Shown here one piece after another: positions 34,101 to 41,700 of a stretch of DNA of 64,000 bases. The notes under the pieces were generated by a model, which was not told the DNA's origin, searched no databases, and saw nothing but the letters and a program-made list of their open reading frames with translations. Both the position numbers and the translations under genes were made by a program. Origin of the DNA: Accumulibacter jenkinsii (lineage in GTDB: Bacteria; Pseudomonadota; Gammaproteobacteria; Burkholderiales; Rhodocyclaceae). The stretch's first letter is position 1; each line of letters starts with the position of its first letter. Location: assembly GCA_036625225.1 (NCBI GenBank), contig JAZKUF010000001.1:1178001-1242000 (forward strand). Reading direction: 5' to 3'.

Positions 34101-37100
34101 GGGAAAACGTGTCTGGTCGAGGCTGTCGCGCGCATTGAGCGCATCCTGGGTCTTGTCTGGCAGCGCCGTGTCGGGAATGCCGGATCCGACCCAGTCATCA
34201 AGGCAGAAAGCGAACATCTGCCTGCGCAGCACTTCGGCAGCTTTCAGGAAGATGCCCGGCGGCACCACCTCGCCCTGCAGCATCTCGTCGGTGTCGGCGA
34301 AGAAGTACAGGTCGTGCGGGCTCGCGCCATCGGCCAGGGTGGCGGTAAAGGCATTGCCATCGCGTCGCCCGGCCCGTCCAATGCGCTGCAGGTAGCTGGC
34401 CTGGTTCGGCGGTACGGAACAGAGCAGGACGGAGGACAGATCGCCGATGTCAACGCCCATTTCGAGCGTGGGCGTTGCCGACAAAAGGTTTTCGTACCAG
34501 GGACGCGGATCCTTGTTCTTGAAACGAAGTTCCAGAGCCTCGCGTTGATCCCTTTGCAGCAGGCCGGTATGTTCCGCAGAAAAAACCCGCCGCAGGTCAC
34601 CGCGACTGAAGCGACTGGCCAGCCAGCCGCCAGCGTCGACGCGCTCGGCATAAGTTTCCTGAGAGGCATCCAGACAGGGCATTCCCAGCATGGCCTCCGC
34701 AGCGTCGGCGGGAACGGTGAGCGCACGCTTTCCCTGCGCGGAAACCAGTCGCTGCAGCCGGGTTTCGATCACCAGTGCCGCCGGATTCAGGGCGATCACA
34801 TCAACCGGTTGCGCCTCGATGCGCAACACGACGCCTTCCTGAACCAGGGCCTCGATCGCCCGCGTGTAGATGGCCTCCTCCGCCTTGCCGGGCAGTAGTC
34901 CCTCCGCACCCAGCGTTGCCAACAGCCAGGTCTGAAAGAAGGTCGGCGCCTGCGGATTCACCAAATGGTCAAATCCGCGCTCGCGCCCCAGCGACAGGAA
35001 AACCGGGCGCGGCGTGCGCTCCCCCATGCCAGGCAGCCACTCGCCACGTCCCTGCGTGCGCGTGAAGGCGAACACATTGCCGTCGCGCGCATAGGCCATC
35101 AACTCCGGCATGGCCACCGCGCCACGCTGCCGCAAGTGGCAGACAAAGCCCCACAGCCAGTGCACGACGGTCCGCCGAACGGCATGGCGAATGCCGAAGG
35201 CTTCGTGCAGGACCGGCAACAGCGCATCGGCTGCCCGCTCGATATCTTCCAGGCGGGGCGCCAGCGTGGCCTTGCCAATCGCGTCCAGATTGCGTCCACG
35301 CCGACTGAGGTAGGTGAATTCGGCAAAGGCCTGCCAGCGCAGACGCTTCCTGACCCGCTCCGGCAGGTGGCTGTCTTTTGGCAGGTGGTCATGCGCCTGC
35401 ATCGATACCGCCCAATCGCGCTGCCACATCATGTTCGGACCGATGAACTCGGAAACGAATCGATCGACGGGCATCTTCAGTGGCGAGTCTTTCTCGTGCC
35501 ACAGGCTGGCCGACTTGTCGAGAAAGGTATTCCAGGAACACTGCGGCGTCGCAATCTGGTCGATGACCTGTGCCAGGCCCGTTCGCACCGTATTGAGGTA
35601 AGTGCGCGCCGTGAAGAAACCGGCCCGATGCGCCGCATCCTGCACCGAATCAGAAAACGCTATGAGCTTCTTGTCGTCATTGAACGGGCTGGCCCAGGTC
35701 TGCTCGATCGTCACCGCACCCAGCGTCGCGTTGCGCGCACCGAGCAGGAGTTGCCGGAACTTGCTGCCACAGGCCGGACACGCCGGATCGTGCCAGCTAT
35801 GCGAAACGCCCGCTTTCGTCGTCGTCGTCCGGCTCGCCGTCACCCGGAAGACCTCGACCAGGTCGCCGTGGCCGCAGGCGGCGCATTCGCCGGGGCCACC
35901 CTGCAGATGACCGCACTGCGTACAGACCCGCTGCATCATGCCGTCGCACAGCGGCCGGCTCAGGCCCACCGAGGAATACAGGCGCAAGGCCTCTGGCTGA
36001 CCGGAGAACCAGGTGTTGTAAATCTCGTCAAGATCGGTCGACAGCCGTGACTGGCCACTCGGCAGACGGCTCAGCCAGCCGGTGGTATGGCAATCCGCGC
36101 ATTGCAGCAGTGGCAGATAGAGCTTGCCGGGCTCGCGCCTGACGTCGCTCTCGGCGCGCAACTCGATGCTGCCCGGGTCACTGCGAAGCTGCGTGACCAT
36201 GCGCCGCAACTCGCGCATCCACAACTGCACGCGCAGGGTGACCAGCGGCTGGCCGGCGGGATCGCGGGCCCAGGCGACGAGCACCAGCAGGGCATCGAGC
36301 ACCCTGGCGATGTGCGGTCGTGCCGCCTCGGGCAGGGGGCCCTGCATCTGCTCCTGCAACTCCGCCAGCGAGACGATCCGGCCCCTGATCAGCTTCAGCA
36401 GGTTGATGAACAGCAGGTGTTTCTTGAGCGCTGCCCCGAGTGCGCTGCGCCAGGCGAGGTCCTGCACGTCAAGCGGCGGCGCCACGCCGGGGAAGAACAG
36501 GCGGAACCAGGCGTCGACCGCCGCTGCTTGCGATGGATAACGATCGGCATCGAGCACCGCAGCAAAGTCGGGACGAGGATAGAGCACATGCTCGATGACG
36601 CTGTTTCCCAGGAATTCGATCTCGTCCAGGCGATTTTCCGTCACCACCGACTCGGGCGGGAAATCCACCCCGAAAATCTGCCGGGCGTACTCCCGCAAGG
36701 GCGCGGTATCTGAGTTGCCGCCCAGGGTCGCCGAAGTCCCGGCACAGATCAGATGCCCGGCGGGGGTTTGCAGGCGCGCACGCAGGCGGCGCAGCAGCAA
36801 GGCCAGGTCGGTCCCCTGGGCACCGTCGAAGGTGTGCAGCTCATCGACCACCACGTAGCGCAGCGTCTCGGCCGAGTTCTTCGCCCAGAGCAGCCGATCC
36901 TTGGGGCGAATCAGCAGGTAGTCGAGCATCTTGTAGTTGGTCAGCAGGATGTCGGGCGGATCCTTGCGCAAGGTCTCCCGGTCGGTGATCACGCTGCTCG
37001 CGGTCATCGCTATCAGGCCCTGCCCATCCCTGCCCGAGCGCCCGCCGACAAACAGCCCCACCCGCAGCCCCCTGAAACCCGGTGTGCGGGCAATCACCTG

Positions 37101-37538
37101 CGCAAAACGCCGCGCCTGGTCGGTCGCCAGCGCGTTCATCGGGTAGATCACCAGCACCTTGATACCCCCACCATCACCGCTGGCGCGCGCGCAGTGATCA
37201 AGCAGCGGGTACAGGAAACACTCGGTCTTGCCGCTGCCGGTGCCGGTGGCGACCAGCGTCCCGGCTGCACCAAGCTGACTCGCCAGTCGTTGCCATGCCG
37301 CTTCCTGATGGACGTGGCCGGGGAACTCCGTCTCGAAACTCCCGAAAAACGTCCTGCCCCGGGTGCCGGTCCGGAACGGCAGGCCGATCTGGACATAGGG
37401 GCCTTTCAGCCAGCGGCCCTCATCGTCGGTAAATCGCTGCATGACACCGGCGAACAGGGGGTCCGATGGCTCGAATCCGGTTGTCAGGAAGTGCTTCAGA
37501 CCATTCTGAATCTCGCGGGCGAGCAGGGAGGGCAACAT
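31137..37538 (-). CDS. Giant DEAD-box/DUF1998 helicase, DruE-like, with nuclease-like C-terminus
   Basis: Encodes 2133 aa. Walker A is TLVATGTGSGKTECFLYPLL (about 93-112), the DExH box is YVVVDELHTFDGAQGTDLAL (about 226-245), and motif VI is SYLQRIGRAGRRDGNAF (about 1045). Several zinc-type cysteine pairs follow (CADCHTTGW near 478, CTQCGH and CAACGH near 540-555, CPACGS near 590, CPTCQH and CPRCGD near 1350). The DUF1998-type cluster CSCNADAEKDGCYRCVYQY lies at about 1627. From about 1760 a restriction-endonuclease-like segment appears (RPIAVFCDGWAHHQASTRED, then VASGRFWVWSLTWEDVQA). Length and plan match DruE of Druantia defence systems, or a DrmA-DrmB fusion. It is coupled to the UvrD-like gene downstream. 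Confidence 0.85.
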   Translation of the reverse strand: MLPSLLAREIQNGLKHFLTTGFEPSDPLFAGVMQRFTDDEGRWLKGPYVQIGLPFRTGTRGRTFFGSFETEFPGHVHQEAAWQRLASQLGAAGTLVATGTGSGKTECFLYPLLDHCARASGDGGGIKVLVIYPMNALATDQARRFAQVIARTPGFRGLRVGLFVGGRSGRDGQGLIAMTASSVITDRETLRKDPPDILLTNYKMLDYLLIRPKDRLLWAKNSAETLRYVVVDELHTFDGAQGTDLALLLRRLRARLQTPAGHLICAGTSATLGGNSDTAPLREYARQIFGVDFPPESVVTENRLDEIEFLGNSVIEHVLYPRPDFAAVLDADRYPSQAAAVDAWFRLFFPGVAPPLDVQDLAWRSALGAALKKHLLFINLLKLIRGRIVSLAELQEQMQGPLPEAARPHIARVLDALLVLVAWARDPAGQPLVTLRVQLWMRELRRMVTQLRSDPGSIELRAESDVRREPGKLYLPLLQCADCHTTGWLSRLPSGQSRLSTDLDEIYNTWFSGQPEALRLYSSVGLSRPLCDGMMQRVCTQCGHLQGGPGECAACGHGDLVEVFRVTASRTTTTKAGVSHSWHDPACPACGSKFRQLLLGARNATLGAVTIEQTWASPFNDDKKLIAFSDSVQDAAHRAGFFTARTYLNTVRTGLAQVIDQIATPQCSWNTFLDKSASLWHEKDSPLKMPVDRFVSEFIGPNMMWQRDWAVSMQAHDHLPKDSHLPERVRKRLRWQAFAEFTYLSRRGRNLDAIGKATLAPRLEDIERAADALLPVLHEAFGIRHAVRRTVVHWLWGFVCHLRQRGAVAMPELMAYARDGNVFAFTRTQGRGEWLPGMGERTPRPVFLSLGRERGFDHLVNPQAPTFFQTWLLATLGAEGLLPGKAEEAIYTRAIEALVQEGVVLRIEAQPVDVIALNPAALVIETRLQRLVSAQGKRALTVPADAAEAMLGMPCLDASQETYAERVDAGGWLASRFSRGDLRRVFSAEHTGLLQRDQREALELRFKNKDPRPWYENLLSATPTLEMGVDIGDLSSVLLCSVPPNQASYLQRIGRAGRRDGNAFTATLADGASPHDLYFFADTDEMLQGEVVPPGIFLKAAEVLRRQMFAFCLDDWVGSGIPDTALPDKTQDALNARDSLDQTRFPYTFLEYILSHEERLLSGFMALLGEDLDDRVAGRLRGFLQGNDEDDALRLRLSKLLEELARERRTHRDRGVAIRKQIKGLKARPQDEATRDEIDHLERERQKALELVKEINQRDLLNTLTDAGMIPNYAFPEAGVELKSLLWRKKGSDDPEGSTTYISLPAERYERPAQSALSEFAPENVFYANQRRVEIDQINVSLSSLERWRLCPTCQHMENLEIRADSHASCPRCGDPMWANVSQQRQLLRFRQAIANSNDTEVRIDDSAEDREPKFYVRQMLADFETQDIREAYRLAAPDMPFGFEFIERVVFRDVNFGEPTKPGESYAVAGQQKARPGFKLCKHCGQIQRAPRNARERELLQFHAFDCEKRGSDDPENIIDCLYLYREFASEALRILVPYTRSGVDEASVQSFMAAIRIGLRKRFGGKVDHLRMVTQEEKGQDGAANRQYVLLYDSVPGGTGYLHELLANEAQALVELLRLALAHLSACSCNADAEKDGCYRCVYQYRLGRAMALVSRDRARLLLEQLVENLGQLERVASVADIYINPNFDSELEARFIESLRRLSGVGGLPLVKLVQDIVQGKSGYLLEVGEQRYWVEPQVDLAANEGIKVACRPDFVLWPTQSKSPRRPIAVFCDGWAHHQASTREDAHKRSALVASGRFWVWSLTWEDVQAAMDGTLDTNLADGLEAMCCNEALPPPLRSLLDDDLWTRHAVAVLLQWLGKPPGEGVDQQAGRLARHAGATAFRMIPHPKSPLLEEARNQLLSFWNGLHDLPCEHPARSVPCGNVNDPSLRLRYWWPGELANLSVAIPISPGFVIFNDAHLHDEPERHLVWRRWLWLFNIFQTLPGFLLATQEGLDACDHSVFGFAKGAKCAPPASSAHGAVHAAAWAAVIEQAMSSLAEGLQVLMDAGLSPPDEVGYELEQAGDVVAEAELAWVAQKLVLLMPAQGESAAVWQINGWQTWMADGQWPQQLAAALGHHDAQANTQQEIQA

Positions 37539-37546
37539 CGCGGTGA

Positions 37547-37699
37547 CTATCTCCGACTGGCGGCAAGCGTGACTTCAAGATGGCCGATCAGCTCATCCAG
37601 TCGTTCTGATTTATAGGCGTTTCTGCACCGGTTGTAGTGATAGGAGAACTCACCGATGACATCGGAAACCACATGCGCTCTGAATCTGATTACCCCCAT
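37547..37699 (-). CDS. Possible 50-aa small protein between fic and the DruE-like gene
   Basis: A short open frame begins ATG at 37699 (MGVIRFRAHVVSDVIGEFSY...) with AGGGG five bases upstream and ends 8 bases before the 2133-aa gene start, spacing typical of a coupled operon gene. The peptide is charged and helical in its second half (NAYKSERLDELIGHLEVTLA). No family is recognised. It could equally be a leader peptide or the tail of a lost gene. It fills almost the whole 182-base gap. Confidence 0.35.
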   Translation of the reverse strand: MGVIRFRAHVVSDVIGEFSYHYNRCRNAYKSERLDELIGHLEVTLAASRR

Positions 37700-37730
37700 T
37701 ATTACCCCTATGAAAGGGTATTACCCTTTC
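37689..37730. promoter_or_regulatory. ATTACCC repeats and 19-base palindrome at the end of fic
   Basis: GAAAGGGTATTACCCTTTC at 37712-37730 is a perfect dyad around one central T and overlaps the fic stop codon. ATTACCC occurs three times as a direct repeat (37689, 37701, 37720). The spacer is too short for a good hairpin, so an operator for a dimeric regulator is more likely than a terminator. It lies directly upstream of the small frame and the DruE-like gene and might control the second half of the operon. Confidence 0.4.
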
Positions 37731-38794
37731 TTCCTCCACGCGGCGGCAGGTCCTCGCCCGAGACACTCGACTCGACCTTGCTTCTGTTCGTCGCGCAAGA
37801 CCGTTCGCACCATGTCGCGGCTAACGCCCGGGCAAACCCGACCCAGTTCGCTGATCGTAAACTCCCCTGCCGGCGACGTACCACCGGGCCGCGCGAGAAG
37901 GCGGTCAATGGCGGCGAGAACCAGCTCGCGTTTGGCGCCGCGAGGCGCTTTGACTTCGCCGACGCGCTCGGCAAACTCCCGGTAAGCCGTTTTCAGGATG
38001 AAGAGCACGTAATTGATGTACGGCCAGGGGTCGTGCCTACCTCCGTGCCAGCCTTGAGAACTCATTTCCAGCGTTTCGTAATAGCGCGCCTTGTTCTGCT
38101 CGATCACCCGCTCGAGACTGATGTAATGCCCCACTTCGAAACCAAGTTGGTAGCTTTGCAGCAGCCAGATCAAGCGCGACACGCGACCATTTCCGTCACG
38201 GAAAGGATGGATGCAGAGAAAATCCAGGTTGAACGCCGCCAGCGCAATCAAGGGCGGCACCCAGCGTTCTTCGCGGCAGTGCTGCCAGACCGCCACCAGT
38301 TGCGCCATCGCAGCAGGCGTATCTGCAGCCGACATGGGACGAAAACGCACCCGTTCGCCGCCATCCGCATAACGCTCGATGATATCGACGTCCTTTTCCT
38401 TGTAGAGTCCGGCATCCCATATCTGGCCGCGTGTCATGGCATGCAGGCGCTTGATGACGTCCTCGGAATCCGGGATAGACCCCGCCTCCTGATGAATCCA
38501 GGCCAGCGCATCGCGATAGCCGCGAATCTCCTCCTCATCGCGGTCACGGAACAGCGGGCTCGGCGCCGCCAGCACCGCCTTGATGCGCGAAGCCTCAAGC
38601 GCCACGCCTTCGATGCGGTTGCTGGATACCGCACTTTCAATCATCGCGTGCTCACGCAGCACGTTCAGCCGTTGCGGGGACTGCCGCGTGTAGAGCTCCT
38701 GCTTGCCCCGGAACTCGCCAAGGTCCGACAGATACCACGCGGTCGATGCCGGAATGGCCAGATCGCCGTTCTGGAAGCATTTCAGGGTATTCAT
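37721..38794 (-). CDS. Fic-domain protein (probable AMP transferase)
   Basis: Encodes 357 aa from the ATG at 38794, which overlaps the methylase stop as ATGA. The open frame continues upstream inside the methylase gene, but without Fic homology. The active motif HPFRDGNGRVSRL at about residues 195-207 is a complete HxFxDGNGRxxR. An N-terminal inhibitory-helix motif SSNRIEG lies at about 57-63, as in self-inhibited class II Fic proteins. The C-terminal part (ISELGRVCPGVSRDMVRTVL) looks like a winged-helix DNA-binding domain. It probably adds AMP to a target protein or regulates the operon. The target is unknown. Confidence 0.9.
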   Translation of the reverse strand: MNTLKCFQNGDLAIPASTAWYLSDLGEFRGKQELYTRQSPQRLNVLREHAMIESAVSSNRIEGVALEASRIKAVLAAPSPLFRDRDEEEIRGYRDALAWIHQEAGSIPDSEDVIKRLHAMTRGQIWDAGLYKEKDVDIIERYADGGERVRFRPMSAADTPAAMAQLVAVWQHCREERWVPPLIALAAFNLDFLCIHPFRDGNGRVSRLIWLLQSYQLGFEVGHYISLERVIEQNKARYYETLEMSSQGWHGGRHDPWPYINYVLFILKTAYREFAERVGEVKAPRGAKRELVLAAIDRLLARPGGTSPAGEFTISELGRVCPGVSRDMVRTVLRDEQKQGRVECLGRGPAAAWRKKG

Positions 38795-41700
38795 CGCCTC
38801 GACTGCTGCTCGAAAAATACCCACGCAATCCTGTAATCGGCTTCGCGGCTGGCAAGCGCGAAGGGAGCTGTGTAGGTGCGGGCGCGGGTTTGCGGGCCGC
38901 CGGGTTGGGTGTCGTCGATGACGGTGGTGGTGACGGTGCTGCCGGCGGGCAAGGTGCCGGCTTCCTGCATGGCGTGGAGATCGTCCCAGCCATACTTGCC
39001 GGTCTTGCTGCGGCCGTCGGGGGTGGTGAAGGTGACGTCGGCGGTGCCGCGACTGCCCTTGCGCGGCAGGCCGACGCCGACCAGACCCTTGCTGTTGGTG
39101 AACACGATGCGGCCGGCCAGGTCGTACCAGGTGTCGCGCTCGTACTGCTGCATGACCGGAAACTGGACGCGGTAGATCAGCAGCAGTTCGTCGAGGGTCA
39201 GGCCGAGGGCCTGGGCGACCAGTACGTCGATTTCGACCAGCGCCATGCGGCGGGCGTAGTCGCTGCGCAGGGCGCAGTGGCGTTGCCATTCGGGTGTGAG
39301 CCTGGCGAAGAAATCCTGCGGCAGGCGCGGGTTGTCGGGTTGGCTCCAGCGCTGGGTGGTGAAGTCGGGGGTGAAGACTTCGGCCCAGAGCGGGGAGTAG
39401 TGGGTAGTGAGGCAGTTGAGGGCGAGTAATCGAGTACGAGCGGCAGCCGACAAGTCCATGCGAGGCAGTGTGGTCCACGTTCCGTGCAAATTGGAGCGGC
39501 CAGACGACTTGATATAGTAATCTGCTAACACCGTTACAACGACACAAGCCGCATTCACCAAGTCAATGCTTCTGGTGAAAACATTGCTTTGTACGCCGTT
39601 ACTATGGCTAACGCCTGGCGGGCAGATCACGGGAAACAAAGTGCGCTCATTCGCGCTTGGCAGCATGGCTCGGAATGCCAACCGGAAATACTCCGTCACC
39701 CGCTTCTGCCGCCAGCGTTGCACGGCAACCGGCTGGCCTTTCTGGCTGGCGTGTTCGGCTTGTTCTTCGGCAGTGAGTTGATCCCACGGCAGGGTGAGCG
39801 TTTCGGCTTCGCTCCAGCTTACGCGGGGCGTGCGACGGGCGTATTCGGCGCGGTCCTGCATCGGGCGGTAGTTGCTGCGCGGCAGGTAGTCGTCGGGCAG
39901 GGTTTCCAGGTCGAGCGGGTCGTAGTGGCCGTTGGCACCGCAAATGGCGCGCGGGGTTTTGTTGAAGGGGTTGGCGAGGAAGAAATGCGGGCCGGAGAGA
40001 ACCCAGTCTTCCTGCGTGGCGGCAAAGGGCGCGCTGCGGTCGGCGTTGCGAAGCAGTGTGCCATCGCGCTGCGAATAGGTTTCATCAAACATCACGGTGG
40101 AAAAGTAGTCGTCGCCCAGATCCGCCAAGCGGCGCGGATAGGCGGCGAGTTTGGCGAGTACGCTGGAAAGGTGGCCGGCGTGCAGTGCCGGCAATCGCGC
40201 CCGACGCGGCGGTGTGCCGGGTTCGTCGTAGAGCTTGGCAAAAACCGTCAATTGGTCATCGCCAACGCGAACGATGCGGGCGGCGTGGCCCGCAGTGTTC
40301 CATTTGCCCAGTTCGTTCTTGTAGCCACCGACGACGCCGGCACCATCATCGGCATAGCAAGCATCCACCGTAGCCGGGGAAAACAGGTTAGCGAGCTGGT
40401 CAAAGCCGGGACGTGTCTGGGGCGAGCCGTAGACGTTGACGCTATATTTTGTCAGATGATGCACTTCCGCAAACAACGCCAATTCGTTCACAAACTGAAA
40501 ATGGGCCCGCAACCGCGCATACACCGCCTCGCGCAGGGCCCCACCCCGCGGATCGTCATACGGTCCTTCCGGGTGCAGATAGCCGACCACGCCGCGGTTC
40601 CCGGCCAGCATCCAGCCGACCGGCATGAAGCATTTGTAGAGATTGGTCTGCACGCCCTTGAGCAGCGGGTAGTTCTGCTGGGCGTTGAGATAGTTCTGCG
40701 TGGCTTCGGCCTCTTCGAGTTCGGCGGTCCACTCCTCCTGCAAGCCAGGAAACTGCTCGAAGGCTGCACTGCGCTGCTGCGCCAGTTCGGTCGCATTCAG
40801 CTTGCGAATGGCGACCAGGGGATTACGCTCGCCGAGAATCCCCGCTTCGTTCCATTCGACCTTGAGCCAAGGCGGATTGCCGACGACCAGATCGAAGCCG
40901 CCACGCCTGGCAAACACATCGGCAAAGGTCAGCTCCCAATGCATGAAACGCCTTTGCCGGGCAACGGCCTCGACCGTCGTCACTCGCAAAAAGTGGGTTC
41001 GCAGCCTGCTGATGCGCAGTTGCCCAAACTTGTCATGCAGTTGGGGCTGCGCCGGCGCGGCGGCCAGCATTGGCTGTACCGCGCCAAACAGCGTTGCCTG
41101 AACTTCCGGCAGGAATGGCTGCGCCAGCGGCGCGGCGCTGAAGTCCATCGCGATCTGCGGCGACAGATCGACGATGTTGCCTTCGAGGATGGCGCCGATT
41201 TCCAGCCACCACTGCTCGCGGCTCGGCAGGTCGGCGCTCCGGGTAATTGGCCAGAACCACAGCGCGCACCAGTAATCCATCACCAGCTTGAGGCGGCGGT
41301 ACGGCGTCGCGTGGTCGTCGTCGCGATTGAGCAGGCCTTTGCTGCGAATGGCTTCCTTTTGCGCGCGTGAGGTGAGGGTGCGCTTGCCCTCTCCCTGAGC
41401 GAGAGGGGGCGAATCGTGAGGCCAGAGCGCCAGGGGGTCTTCGGTGCGGGCGCGATCTTCGCCGACGAGCTGGACATGCTCTGACCACAACTGGTCGATG
41501 GCTTCGGAAAGCTGCAGCAGGCGCCGGATTTCGTGCGCTTCGAGCGGCTTGTTCATCGCCGTTCGCCAGGTCTTGAGGCGTGCGAAGTCCGCCGGGTAGA
41601 GCTGCCGCGCCACCTTGTCGGTGTAGCTGGCCATGCCGGGGTCGGGCAGCAGGAAGTGATAGACCTCGTCGGGGCGGCGAACTTCGCCCTCTCCCCCAGC

